Source: Siphonodentalium dalli
Lineage: Eukaryota; Mollusca; Scaphopoda; Gadilida; Siphonodentaliidae
Direction of reading: 5' to 3'
Assembly: GCA_032622095.1 (NCBI GenBank)
Contig: CP136068.1
Coordinates: 155,709,151-155,773,150, forward strand
DNA length: 64,000 nucleotides
Shown here: piece after piece, positions 34,800 to 44,807 of the stretch
Numbering within the stretch: the first letter of the stretch is position 1
Layout: the number at the start of each line of letters is the position of its first letter
Translations under genes and position numbers: made by a program
The notes under the pieces: model-generated
The model's database searches: none
Told to the model about the DNA's origin: nothing
What the model saw: the letters and a program-made list of their open reading frames with translations, nothing else

Positions 34800-35540
34800 G
34801 TCAACCACCCCCGCCTTGTGTCTGGAAAAAAACAGCAGACCCCCCCCCCCCGGTATTGGTATTATTTAATCTACTTGTTTTCGTCGGCGCGACTTACCAG
34901 ATTCACGCTCTATACAATGTTGGCACTGCGACCCGCGCCAATCAACGGAATAAAGGGCTGAGCTCACTATAGGATTCTTTCAGAATCGATTAAGTCCAAT
35001 ATGAACGTATGTGAATATTTAGGTCTAATATGAACCTATTTGTACGAGGATACATGTACGATTTATTTATAATAACCTTTAATCGAAAGACCGTGAATCA
35101 ACTTCCAAGCAATTTCGTATCACGGACAATGTCATGAGCGTGTTTACTATGTTGCTTAATTTCTGATCATTAAACAGGATAGTAATATATTAATATGTGT
35201 ACAAAATGAGGCTATTGATTACACTCTTTATATGAGCGATATCCCAGCATTCCTATAACCAAGTTGTTAGTACGCTCCAAAATACAACATATATATCAGA
35301 AAATCACCACAAATGGCGATACACACATTACATAAAGGGGTTTTTGCTCAAATGTCGGCCCATTTTGAATCTATTCTTATACGAAATGTATATATGCTAA
35401 CAAGTATATGTTCTGATGCATGTCCAATCCAAATAGATGCATAGTAACATTTTCTGCGAGGTTAATAGGCATAAGCAAAGCATAATGGTTAGCTTTTGGC
35501 AAAACAGGTGTTTTCACCAAATGGTTACCATAGCAACGGA
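34800..35540. other. No gene recognised
   Basis: AT-rich. TCTAATATGAACCTAT near 35020 recurs at ~38745, so a small dispersed repeat is present. Confidence 0.4.
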
Positions 35541-35542
35541 GT

Positions 35543-36001
35543 ACATTTTTAAGCTTCGGATCATATCCACCATGACTTATAATCATATGATGTACATGTG
35601 TGTCAACTATGATGCTTTTACCATGACTATTCACGATTTATGTCCTCTATCCGTCATTGTTTATTGGGGGAGATCAATTTGTCATTTTATGGGTGGGTTA
35701 GTCCCGGTAACTTGTTTCGTAATTTCTCTCTCAAGTAATAATCATCCTATGAATATGACATATGGCTATAAACATATACAAATAGCAAGTAGCAAATAAG
35801 AAAATAGCAATGTTATGCAACAAATTGAGGCAAGTTCATCATAAAGACAAACAATGACGTAAAGTGATAACAAACATCATTTTTTGTACAATGAACTTTT
35901 CACCTTTCACAGTGACCTTGACCATTGAGGTGAGTACTGGTACCACATGTACATCACATGATTATAAGTCACTGTGGATATGATCCGAAGCTTAAAAATG
36001 T
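35543..36001. repeat. 58-bp inverted repeat with 343-bp loop
   Basis: Left arm 35543-35600 (ACATTTTTAAGCTTCGGATC...) and right arm 35944-36001 are reverse complements with three mismatches. It is probably a small TIR element. Its right end directly abuts hairpin-pair copy 4. Confidence 0.75.
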
Positions 36002-36004
36002 TTT

Positions 36005-36415
36005 TACCCTGTGCCAATGCATTCTCTTATATATGCGAGTCGACCATATGTCGCCTCGCATATATAAGAGAATGTATTGGCCTAACAATTTTTTATCATT
36101 TTTTTTAAATAAATGTTTCTTACAATTTTTAGGACATAAAATAAAAAAAACATCCATTACCCTGCAGGGAGCCCCACACATATATAGAAGAGTGTCGTCT
36201 GCTCATGTTTGTCTGGGGCTCTGTATGGGTGAAATTATAAAATTGTTAAAGAATACAAGAAAAAATTATTAAAATTGTAAAAAATTGTTAGGCCAATGCA
36301 TTCTCTTATATATGCGAGGCGACCTATGGTCGACTCGCATATATAAGAGAATGCATTGGTACAGGGTAAAAAAAATCCCGACTTACGACTGGATTTGATA
36401 TGGCGGGTCACATAT
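36005..36415. mobile_element. Hairpin-pair element, copy 4
   Basis: Starts TTACCCTGTGCC. Hairpins lie at 36013-36081 and 36292-36360 with the central GAGCCCCA/TGGGGCTC hairpin between, all in opposite orientation to copy 1. The right flank retains CCGACTTACGACTGGATTTG and CGGGTCACATAT of copy 1; the left flank does not. Confidence 0.85.
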
Positions 36416-36727
36416 ATACATGCACACAATATGCATATATATATACCAGAATGTATACATATAAATATTATATTATATAACTATATCCACCAACATGTCC
36501 ACAGTTATCACAAATATACTTCATATATGATCTTTTTTCAAGAATTGTAGGCAACTATGCGATAAGAATCTTGTAAACATTGGTTTCCAATGTCTCCAGT
36601 ATATGGGCTTTACGGGAAAAATATGTTCCACAAAATCCCCAATTTTTTTTACGAAACCCATTTTTTTTTAAATGACAGGCTACTACTTTGAGCTAGAAAA
36701 CTTTCTCCATATTAAGATGGAATTTTT

Positions 36728-37021
36728 CTTACCCTGTGCCAATGCATTCTCTTATATATGCGAGTCGACCATAGGTCGCCTCGCATATATAAGACAATGC
36801 ATTGGCCTAACATTTTTTTACAATTTTAATAATTTTTTCTTGTATTCTTTAACAATTTAATAATTTCACCCATACAGAGCCCCAGACAAACATGAGTAGA
36901 CGACACTCTTCTATAAGAAAAAAAAATGATAAAAAATTGTTAGGCCAATGCATTCTCTTATATATGCGAGACGACCTATGGTCGACTCGCATATATAAGA
37001 GAATGCATTGGCACAGGGTAA
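36728..37021. mobile_element. Hairpin-pair element, copy 5 (centre deleted)
   Basis: TTACCCTGTGCC at the left and GGCACAGGGTAA at the right. Hairpins lie at 36738-36806 and 36944-37012. The inner hairpin is cut after GAGTAGACGACACTCTTCTA, a deletion of about 110 bp relative to copy 1. Confidence 0.85.
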
Positions 37022-37230
37022 AAAAAACGCAACTTCTTTATCGTACACATTATCGGCTGTTAAGTTATTATCGCAACTGGTGTGGAACGTTCCCTTTCTT
37101 TGTATACCATGAAAATTCATACCACATGCCATGTGCTATTGGTATTTCATATGACACATATAAGAAATATGTCCTTATCCAGCAAGAAATATAATTTAGA
37201 CGGGGGCTGCGCAGGTGCAGCATTAAAGAT

Positions 37231-37434
37231 ACTGTGCCAGTGCATTCCCTTGTATGCGATACGATACTAATTCATAGATGTACTCTGGCTGGATGTAATA
37301 GGGAGCTTCGCATATGTAAGATTGCACTGTTTACAAGGTCAAGGAAAATGTTGTTATGCCAATGCATTCTATGATATATGCGAGGCGCCCAATGGGAGAC
37401 TCGCATATATAAGAGAATGCTTTGGCACAAGGTT
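37231..37434. mobile_element. Hairpin-pair element, copy 6 (diverged)
   Basis: Recognisable ends TGTGCCAGTGCATTC and GAGAATGCTTTGGCACA. Both hairpins are heavily mutated, the first more than the second. This is the oldest copy. Confidence 0.7.
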
Positions 37435-37494
37435 TTCGCAAAAGTTCAGGAAGCACCAGTCATGAAAAGGTTAAGTGATACATATTTATCTGGT

Positions 37495-37515
37495 ATATAT
37501 ATATATATATATGCA
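37495..37515. repeat. (TA)n microsatellite
   Basis: GGTATATATATATATATATA, about 20 bp. Confidence 0.7.
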
Positions 37516-37607
37516 TATTGTGTGCATGTATATATGTACGCCTGCACTGACATATCATGGGTTAATCGCGTGATAGTTAATGAGCGTTCGTATCCGCAGT
37601 GTCGGTG

Positions 37608-37680
37608 ATAAAGAGCGTGTGTGTGTCCAGACATGAGCGTGTTCTGTCTGTGTCCAGACATGAGCGTGTTGTGTGATTCT
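37608..37680. repeat. ~33-bp direct duplication
   Basis: GTGTCCAGACATGAGCGTGT occurs twice in tandem. Confidence 0.75.
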
Positions 37681-37854
37681 TATGTCTGTGTTCGTACTTA
37701 GGGGTTACTAGGAATGGGGGAGATTTTCATCGGGTCAGTTTTTCCGCCCGAGGTGACCTTCACATTGAAACGGGTACCCACAAATGATATATATGATGTG
37801 TGTGTCCGTTATAGACTCGAAAACGGCCCGACCGATTGAGTCCAAACTTGCTAC

Positions 37855-38125
37855 CCAGGGGACCTTTTGTTCGGGAACTCTCATGGACCAGTCAAATTGT
37901 GACCCCGACCTGACCTTGACCTTCAAAATGATCAATTCAAGGTCAAATCCGGTAAAACTGGCGGATTTCGACGAAATTTGATATATACCTACATGTAGGT
38001 GTACTTTTGTCCGGGGAATGTATTCGACGGGTCAAATCGTTACCAGGACCTTACCTTAACCTTCAAAATGGTCAATCAATTCAATGTCAAATCGGGTAAA
38101 ACTGGCGGATTTCAACGAAATTTGT
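37855..38125. repeat. ~140-bp tandem duplication
   Basis: Two copies of a module running TTTGTTCGGGAA (or TTTTGTCCGGGGAA), GACCTTGACCTTCAAAATG, then GTAAAACTGGCGGATTTC. The small ORFs in it have no recognised domain. Confidence 0.75.
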
Positions 38126-38129
38126 TGCA

Positions 38130-38940
38130 AATGCAGCACACGTGTCTCGTTAGCTGTTGAAATTGCTTTTTCGAACAAAGCCATGGAACGAATGCCGCCA
38201 GTGGCGGGCTAATCTGCTAGTATAATATAATTTTGTTTGTGTTGCATGCATATAATTAGCCGTGATATTTTTGGAGTGTTGTTCAGTGATTGATTTGTGA
38301 GTAGTTTGACATTAAATTATTCACAACAAAAACTAAATAAACTTGCAATGATTGCAACCAACAAATTTAAAATAAATTCTGTTAATAATAATTAATTTAA
38401 TAAAATTCCAGTGGACCCTCTATTGTACGTTTCATTATTTTTTGTCATTCAATAGAAAACACAAAATTAATTCCAATTCTCACTTTCTCACTTTAACCAA
38501 ACTTCATTTAAGCAAACTTATTTGGTATATAATTCATTAAATTTTTAATTAAATTGCTCACACATGTTTACATACAACAATGTTGAAAGAACAAATAATT
38601 TAACAAATGCCATGTTCGGTCTTCTGTCTAACATCAGAACCTTACACCTACGCAAAGTAGTCAAGTAAGTATATGTCAGAGACAAATGACGCTTTGACGT
38701 CATTACGCCGTAACTGCCTTCATTTTGTTAACAAATGAAACTGATCTAATATGAACCTATGTAGGATATATTCATAACAACTTACTGTTTATAAATAAAT
38801 AAATACATCAGTTGTCCATTGCCATATCAGAAGTTGTGAAGTAGAACATTCGTTTCATATCTGATTCCGCGATTTTGTGAAACCACTGCCGGAAGTCACG
38901 TGATATTTTCACGAAAATGTTGTGTGGATAAATATTTCTC
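38130..38940. other. No gene recognised
   Basis: AT-rich sequence up to the target site of the nested transposons at 38.94 kb. Confidence 0.4.
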
Positions 38941-38942
38941 CT

Positions 38943-38951
38943 TCACGGTAT
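38943..38951 (+). repeat. 9-bp target duplication (left) of the 1.55-kb TIR transposon
   Basis: TCACGGTAT here and at 50099-50107, immediately outside the matching 30-bp TIRs once the palindromic element is removed. Confidence 0.8.
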
Positions 38952-38952
38952 G
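38947..38952 (+). repeat. 6-bp target duplication (left) of the palindromic element
   Basis: GGTATG directly precedes the first palindromic base. The same six bases in the same orientation follow the last one at 48544-48549. The copies are direct, not inverted, so they are not part of the TIR. Confidence 0.85.
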
Positions 38953-39059
38953 AGAAGAATAGCCGTCTCGTTAGAGCCACATCTAAAAATAGAATCTTTG
39001 GGTCTAAAAATTGTTTGAGGGTAAAATTGTTTGAGGGTAAAATTGGTTGTACTAAAATA

Positions 39060-39412
39060 TTCACAAAAACCCCAAACTTCCAAAATATCAAAACTTCCAA
39101 AAAAAAATTTCAAAACCCAAAACTTCCAAAATTTCAAAAACTTCCAAAATTTCAAAAACTTTCAAATATTTCAAAAATTTCAAAAACTTCCAAAATGTCC
39201 AGAATTTCCAAAACTTCCAAAATTTCAAAAACTTCCAAAATTTCCAAAACTTACAAAATTTCCAAAACTCCAAAAATTTCCAAAACTTCCAAAATTTCCA
39301 AAATTTCCAAAACTTCCAAAATTTCCAAAACTCCAAAAATTTCCAAAACTTCCAAAATTTCCAAAATTTCAAAAACTTCAAAAATTTCCAAAACTTCCAA
39401 AATTTCAATATA
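39060..39412 (+). repeat. AACTTCCAAAATTTC minisatellite (arm 1, outer)
   Basis: Degenerate repeat of CAAAACTTCCAAAATTTC, ~350 bp. Frames through it encode Lys-Phe-Pro or Ile-Ser-Lys-Thr repeats (plus) and Phe-Trp-Lys repeats (minus). I do not regard these as genes. Confidence 0.9.
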
Positions 39413-39498
39413 ATGAAGATGACGAGCAACCAATTTTCGACTGGCCTGAGGCATTACGTTATGGAATGAATAACGACAGCGGATCAGAATGCATACAT

Positions 39499-39715
39499 AT
39501 AGTACGTCACTTGGACATTTTATCAGTTTATCACGTGATCACTAAATGTGGCAATCGGGTATCCACCGATGCCTGCAATGTATTATTTATAATAATTGGA
39601 CTCATTGATCTCACGTAAATAATACTCTTAGTTGTTCCAATAAAATAGTTATCAAATTCGATCACCAATAGATTTGACTGTGGAATGTAATGACCTTTAA
39701 CTTATTTATCGATCT
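39499..39715 (+). repeat. ~215-bp intra-arm direct repeat, copy 1 (arm 1)
   Basis: ATAGTACGTCACTTGGACAT... recurs at 41174-41388 with a few substitutions, in the same orientation. Mirrored in arm 2 at about 46187-46400 and 47783-47998. Confidence 0.85.
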
Positions 39716-39732
39716 AAAGGGACACTCATTAT

Positions 39733-40000
39733 GAATGAATGTTAACAATACAAGCGCACGAATGAAGAGCGTTGAACATATACGAAATTACTACACGAAT
39801 GAATTGAACCTTGAAATTTATATTTCACATCTTACCAACAACAGCTACAGACATAATCATAGTATTATACTGTCTTGCATGTACACACGCTATGACATCA
39901 TTAAAGGCGGACAATCCACTCACGGTGTGACAACACATACGGACATAGGCATAGTGTTATACAGTCTTCTATGTACCCACGCTATGACACCATTAACGTA
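39733..40000 (+). repeat. ~260-bp intra-arm direct repeat, copy 1 (arm 1)
   Basis: ATGAATGTTAACAATACAAG... recurs at 41805-42063, with a shorter piece at 41560-41700. It contains a 92-codon frame (85 in the second copy) with no recognised domain. Mirrored in arm 2. Confidence 0.8.
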
Positions 40001-40041
40001 CATTGGATGTTAGGTCTATGACTCTTGAGTATGCACCAATC

Positions 40042-40825
40042 AATGAGCAAATGAGCAAGAAAGTGAGCAAATGAGCAAGAAAATGAGCAAATGAGCAAGA
40101 AAATGAGCAAATGAGCAAGAAAATGAGCAAATGAGCATACAAATGAGCAAATGAGCAAGAAAATGAGCAAATGAGCAATAAAAATGAGCAAATGAGCAAA
40201 AAAAATGAGCAAATGAGCAATAAAAATGAGCAAATGAGCAAAAAAAATGAGCAAATGAGCAAATAAATGAGCAAATGAGCAAGAAAATGAGCAAATGAGC
40301 AAGAAAATGAGCAAATGAGCAATAAAAATGAGCAAATGAGCAAAAAAAATGAGCAAATGAGCAATAAAAATGAGCAAATGAGCAAAACAATGAGCAAATG
40401 AGCAAAACAATGAGCAAATGAGCAAGAAAATGAGCAAATGAGCAATAAAAATGAGCAAATGAGCAAATAAATGAGCAAATGAGCAAGAAAATGAGCAAAT
40501 GAGCAAGAAAATGAGCAAATGAGCAATAAAAATGAGCAAATGAGCAAAAAAAATGAGCAAATGAGCAAGAAAATGAGCAAAAGAGCAATAAAAATGAGCA
40601 AATGAGCAAATAAATGAGCAAATGAGCAAGAAAATGAGCAAATGAGCAAATGAGCAAATGAGCAATAAAAATGAGCAAATGAGCAAAAAAATGAGCAAAT
40701 GAGCAAGAAAATGAGCAAATGAGCAATACAAATGAGCAAATGAGCAAATAAATGAGCAAATGAGCAAAAAAAATGAGCAATAAAATGAGCAAATGAGCAA
40801 TAAAAATGAGCAAATGAGCAAACAA
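40042..40825 (+). repeat. GAGCAAAT satellite (arm 1)
   Basis: About 780 bp of ATGAGCAAATGAGCAA with A-rich spacers (AAGAAA, ATAAAA, AAAAAA). The minus strand is open in several frames, giving hydrophobic Leu-Ile-Cys-Ser-Phe repeats of up to 321 codons that are an artefact of repeat composition. Confidence 0.9.
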
Positions 40826-40982
40826 AATGGGCATACCTGTATGTAGGCCTACCAGTGGATGAATAGTCTGCCGGAGAAGTACTGTGTAGACAGGTCTTGT
40901 CGGTAAGAAAGTCAGACGAGTAGTGAAGGCTCGGCTATTAAAACATAGTAATGCGATAGCGAACATCAAACGAGTCTGCGCA

Positions 40983-41138
40983 CGCATATCTGTCAAAGGA
41001 TACAAGGGCAGTCATTGGTCAATTTATCCCCGGTGTCAGCTCAGTACCCAATCGGGACGACGCATATCTGTCAAAGGATACAAGGGCAGTCATTGGTCAA
41101 TTTATCCCTGGTGTCAGCTCAGTACCCAATCGGGACGA
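40983..41138 (+). repeat. 78-bp tandem duplication unique to arm 1
   Basis: CGCATATCTGTCAAAGGATA... to CCCAATCGGGACGA occurs twice here and only once in arm 2 (46430-46510). This is the largest difference between arms. Confidence 0.85.
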
Positions 41139-42195
41139 AGCCGAAGGTCAACTCATTTTTTTTTGCTCATTATAGTACGTCACTTGGACATTTTATCAGT
41201 TTATCACGTGATCACTAAATGTGGCAATCGGGCATCCACCGATGCCTGCAATTTATTATTTATAATAATTGGACTCATTGATCTCACGTAAATAATACTC
41301 TTAGTTGTTCCAATAAAATAGTTATCAAATTCGATCACCAATAGATTTGACTGTGGAATATAATGACCTTTAACTTATTTATCGATCTATGTTAGAACAT
41401 GGTCTTAACAAAAAACTTGACCATAACAAAAATTACCTTACATTTATGCATGAATCTAATTAGACCATACGTAAATATTGTCAGCTTATCGTCTGATGAG
41501 CAAATCCGATGTTTATCAAAAATAGTACAACTTCCAGTTGGTAATTACTCTTACGAATCAAGAGCGTTGAACATATACGAAATTACTACACGAATGAACT
41601 GAAATTTATATTTTCACATCTTACCAACAACAGATACAGACATAGTCATAGTGTTATACTATCTTACATGTACCCATGCTATGACATCATTCGAAGGGGC
41701 AATACACTCAAGGACTTAAAGTGACACGAAACAAGGAACGTGATGTAATATTGGTGTTTGAATCTTAAAGGAACACAAGACACTCTAAAGGGGCACTCAT
41801 TATGAATGAATGTTAACAATACAAGCGCACGAATGAAGAGCGTTGAACATATACAAAATTACTACACGAATGAATTGAACCTTGAAATTTATATTTCACA
41901 TCTTACCAACAACAGCTACAGGCATTATCATAGGGTTATACTGTCTTGCATATACACACGCTATGACATCATTAAAGGCGGACAATCCGCTCACGGTGTG
42001 ACAACAGATACAGACATAGGCATAGTGTTATACAGTCTTCTATGTACCAATGCTATGACATAATTAAAGGGGGATAATACACGCACGGTGTGGAATGTTA
42101 AAGTGACACGCGGTAAGGGACGTGATGTAATATTGGTGAAACCCCTTCCCCACTTATAGATATATAACGAAGACGAGAATAACATGTTGATGAAG

Positions 42196-42201
42196 TTTAT
42201 T
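42196..42201 (-). terminator. AATAAA polyadenylation signal (arm 1 cassette)
   Basis: TTTATT on the plus strand, 6-11 bp past the stop of the minus-strand 189-aa ORF. Mirrored at 45369-45374. Confidence 0.5.
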
Positions 42202-42206
42202 GAAAT

Positions 42207-42776
42207 TTAATCATTGTCTGAATCTTCGACCGTTAGATTTACTTCTAAGAGTTTCTTGAATTTTCTCATCGCTTCATCTGCAGCCCATTCATTATTATAT
42301 CCGTGTTTGGTCAGTTTGACCATTTTCTTCATGATCATGGTATGTATGCGTGATGTTTTCAATCGATACTGGTATTCTATTAATCGTCTATAACTTTTGA
42401 GAAACAGAATAAACTCTGTGTCGATGGTATCCTCTTTTCCCGACATGCTCTCATCTCCCGAAATGCTCTCTTCTTCTTTCACATCTTTGGTGACGCGTTT
42501 CATCATACTTTTGAATGTGTCCATCTCGTTGACACATCGCGCAGCTTTCTTAAGACCGAATACCGTTCTACTACCGACGCCATTACCATCTTCTGAATCT
42601 GATAGCGTTCCACGTTCATCTTCATCTGAATCTAGAACCGCTTCGTCAGATTCATCGGTATCTTCTCCGAAGAGAGTTGGTTTTGTCTCGGACATAACTC
42701 CGTGTTTAATCTGTTTATGTCTTTGTAGATTGTAGTTCGTCGATAAAATAATGCCACATAAATCACACCCGTGCAT
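42207..42776 (-). CDS. C2H2 zinc-finger acidic protein, 189 aa (arm 1 copy)
   Basis: Identical at protein level to 44794-45363. Residues 4-25 form a classical finger, CDLC then 12 residues then HKQIKH (C-X2-C-X12-H-X4-H). Residues ~40-65 are strongly acidic (DTDESDEAVLDSDEDERG), and the C-terminal half is helical and Lys-rich. The ATG overlaps the end of the upstream 64-aa ORF by 14 bp. A nucleic-acid-binding role is likely from the finger. Not recognised beyond that. Confidence 0.7.
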   Translation of the reverse strand: MHGCDLCGIILSTNYNLQRHKQIKHGVMSETKPTLFGEDTDESDEAVLDSDEDERGTLSDSEDGNGVGSRTVFGLKKAARCVNEMDTFKSMMKRVTKDVKEEESISGDESMSGKEDTIDTEFILFLKSYRRLIEYQYRLKTSRIHTMIMKKMVKLTKHGYNNEWAADEAMRKFKKLLEVNLTVEDSDND

Positions 42777-42957
42777 TATCGCGAATTATTGGAAGAACCA
42801 TCACTCTTATAAGTAGCGATAAAAAGAGAGAATAAGTTGTGGTATACAACCGTCGCTCTAAGAGTACGTTCGTCCCGGGGCTAGGGTATAGATATTTGAC
42901 CGCCGGTGATTCAATTAATGCCAATTTATCAGTATGGTACTCTATGTATTCATTCAT
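42763..42957 (-). CDS. 64-aa ORF of cassette (arm 1 copy)
   Basis: Identical to 44613-44807. It starts 7 bp after the stop of the 107-aa ORF and overlaps the zinc-finger ORF. The middle is hydrophobic (TYSLFLSLLIRVMVLPII), possibly one membrane segment. Unknown function. It may also be a 5' leader of the zinc-finger message. Confidence 0.45.
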   Translation of the reverse strand: MNEYIEYHTDKLALIESPAVKYLYPSPGTNVLLERRLYTTTYSLFLSLLIRVMVLPIIRDNARV

Positions 42958-42964
42958 GATTTGG

Positions 42965-43288
42965 CTAATCGTATGACACTGATCTTTTCATTTTCTTCTT
43001 ATTATTAGACAAACCTCCATCAGACACTCTCTTGTTGGTTTGTTTGGACGCTTTACGTGTGTTTGTCAACTTATTTGCTGCAACTTCTGCTTTGGCCATT
43101 TCAATCGCTTGCGCTATGGGTGTCACCACGTTAATAAGTGGTTTTAGAACGTCTTCTTCACTATCACTAGTTTTAGTTTTGTCAATAAAGTAGCGACCCT
43201 CATTATCTGGCGTTAACTTCCCATCAACCATATCTCTGAAATGTTTTCTCCACATTTCAATATCGGCTGGAATATACGTGATCGACAT
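42965..43288 (-). CDS. 107-aa ORF of cassette (arm 1 copy)
   Basis: Identical to 44282-44605. It begins MSITYIPADIEMWRKHFRDM and ends with a Lys/Asn-rich basic tail (SNNKKKMKRS). Mixed acidic patch at residues 42-47. A TATA-like TTATAAAAAT lies ~65 bp upstream (43351-43360). Not recognised by me. A small accessory protein of a Polinton-like element is an inference. Confidence 0.6.
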   Translation of the reverse strand: MSITYIPADIEMWRKHFRDMVDGKLTPDNEGRYFIDKTKTSDSEEDVLKPLINVVTPIAQAIEMAKAEVAANKLTNTRKASKQTNKRVSDGGLSNNKKKMKRSVSYD

Positions 43289-43535
43289 GTTTCTTCAAAA
43301 TGTACAGGTCACTCTTTTTTCTGCATTTATTTTAGAAAGTTTATCACCTCTTATAAAAATCGATTATTGGCCATGAATGCCAAATGCACCATGATAGTTA
43401 TCGATGTCAATAATGCGTTTCGTTGAGATCTTGATTGAGTATGCACCAATCAATGAGCAAATAAAATGAGCAAGCAGGATGTTATGTCGCTTGGTGGCGG
43501 AGGTAGCATCACCAAATTACCCTCGGGGGACCTCA

Positions 43536-43600
43536 TTCTGCCATCTAAAAATAGAATCTTTGGGTCTAAAATTGGTTGTACTAAAATATTCCCAAAAAAC
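43536..43600 (+). repeat. Internal copy of the terminal module (arm 1)
   Basis: CATCTAAAAATAGAATCTTT, then GGGTCTAAAATTGGTTGTAC, then TAAAATATTC. The same module lies at the outer end (38978-39065) in the same orientation. The mirrored copy is at ~43978-44028. Each arm therefore has a terminal module at both its outer and inner end. Confidence 0.85.
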
Positions 43601-43727
43601 CCAAAACTTCAAAAATTTCAAAAAACTTCAAAAATTTCAAAAAATTTCAAAAACTTCAAAAATTTCAAAAATTTCAAAAACTTCAAAAATTTCAAAAAAC
43701 TTCAAAAATTTCAAAAACTTCAAAAAT
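43600..43727 (+). repeat. AACTTCAAAAATTTC minisatellite (arm 1, inner)
   Basis: Same kind of repeat as the outer array but with A replacing the second C (CTTCAAAAATTTCAAAAA). Mirrored at 43853-43970. Confidence 0.85.
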
Positions 43728-43728
43728 A

Positions 43729-43850
43729 AGACCCCTGGCGGCGGCGGCGGCATTGCGGTATTTTACTGCGGCGGCGGTGCCTCGGCCGCCGGGGTCCGCC
43801 GCCGACGGACCCCGCAGTAAAATACCGGCGGCGGCTGCCGCCAGGGGTCT
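43729..43850. other. GC-rich palindrome centre
   Basis: About 120 bp of very high GC in an AT-rich element. AGACCCCTGGCGGC on the left pairs with GCCGCCAGGGGTCT on the right, and GGTATTTTACTGCGG (43757-43771) pairs with 43812-43826. The ~40 bp between is not symmetric and holds its own hairpin, GGGGTCCG/CGGACCCC (43791-43813). Symmetry point near 43791. Confidence 0.85.
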
Positions 43851-43852
43851 TA

Positions 43853-43970
43853 TTTTTGAAGTTTTTGAAATTTTTGAAGTTTTTTGAAATTTTTGAAGTT
43901 TTTGAAATTTTTGAAGTTTTTGAATTTTTTTGAAATTTTTGAAGTTTTTTGAAATTTTTGAAGTTTTGGG
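43853..43970 (-). repeat. AACTTCAAAAATTTC minisatellite (arm 2, inner)
   Basis: Reverse-complement partner of 43600-43727, with small length differences. Confidence 0.85.
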
Positions 43971-44210
43971 TTTTTTGGGAATATTTTAGTACAACCAATT
44001 TTAGACCCAAAGATTCTATTTTTAGATGGCAGAATGAGGTCCCCCGAGGGTAATTTGGTGATGCTACCTCCGCCACCAAGCGACATAACATCCTGCTTGC
44101 TCATTTTATTTGCTCATTGATTGGTGCATACTCAATCAAGATCTCAACGAAACGCATTATTGACATCGATAACTATCATGGTGCATTTGGCATTCATGGC
44201 CAATAATCGA

Positions 44211-44220
44211 TTTTTATAAG
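44211..44220 (+). promoter_or_regulatory. TATA-like element upstream of 107-aa ORF (arm 2)
   Basis: TTTTTATAAG about 65 bp before the ATG at 44282. CTTATAAGAGTGATG near 44757 is similar and precedes the zinc-finger ORF. Promoter function is inferred from position only. Confidence 0.3.
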
Positions 44221-44281
44221 AGGTGATAAACTTTCTAAAATAAATGCAGAAAAAAGAGTGACCTGTACATTTTGAAGAAAC

Positions 44282-44605
44282 ATGTCGATCACGTATATTC
44301 CAGCCGATATTGAAATGTGGAGAAAACATTTCAGAGATATGGTTGATGGGAAGTTAACGCCAGATAATGAGGGTCGCTACTTTATTGACAAAACTAAAAC
44401 TAGTGATAGTGAAGAAGACGTTCTAAAACCACTTATTAACGTGGTGACACCCATAGCGCAAGCGATTGAAATGGCCAAAGCAGAAGTTGCAGCAAATAAG
44501 TTGACAAACACACGTAAAGCGTCCAAACAAACCAACAAGAGAGTGTCTGATGGAGGTTTGTCTAATAATAAGAAGAAAATGAAAAGATCAGTGTCATACG
44601 ATTAG
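44282..44605 (+). CDS. 107-aa ORF of cassette (arm 2 copy)
   Basis: Same protein as on the minus strand at 42965-43288, with no amino-acid difference. First ORF of a tight cassette: 7 bp to the next ORF. The N-terminal aromatic/basic block with W13 and H16, and the basic C-terminus, suggest a nucleic-acid or scaffold contact. No family is identified. Confidence 0.6.
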   Translation: MSITYIPADIEMWRKHFRDMVDGKLTPDNEGRYFIDKTKTSDSEEDVLKPLINVVTPIAQAIEMAKAEVAANKLTNTRKASKQTNKRVSDGGLSNNKKKMKRSVSYD

Positions 44606-44612
44606 CCAAATC

Positions 44613-44807
44613 ATGAATGAATACATAGAGTACCATACTGATAAATTGGCATTAATTGAATCACCGGCGGTCAAATATCTATACCCTAGCCCCGGGACGA
44701 ACGTACTCTTAGAGCGACGGTTGTATACCACAACTTATTCTCTCTTTTTATCGCTACTTATAAGAGTGATGGTTCTTCCAATAATTCGCGATAATGCACG
44801 GGTGTGA
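44613..44807 (+). CDS. 64-aa ORF of cassette (arm 2 copy)
   Basis: Identical to the arm 1 copy. It overlaps the downstream ORF start by 14 bp, a compact arrangement more like a virus-type element than a host gene. Unknown function. Confidence 0.45.
   Translation: MNEYIEYHTDKLALIESPAVKYLYPSPGTNVLLERRLYTTTYSLFLSLLIRVMVLPIIRDNARV

Noticed and set aside
38922-39618. Lys-Phe-Pro and Ile-Ser-Lys repeat ORFs, and mirror ORFs at 47878-48481
   Set aside because: Products of the AACTTCC minisatellite. All three frames are open. No independent evidence of coding.
40040-41005. Minus-strand ORFs of 248-321 codons rich in Leu, Ile, Cys and Ser, and their mirror at 46487-47514
   Set aside because: They are translations of the GAGCAAAT satellite, open in several frames at once. 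The membrane-like composition follows from the repeat.
42397-42735. 112-codon Ser-rich ORF antisense to the zinc-finger ORF (and mirror 44835-45173)
   Set aside because: Shadow of the acidic Asp/Glu/Ser-rich segment on the opposite strand. The zinc finger and the poly(A) signal support the other strand.
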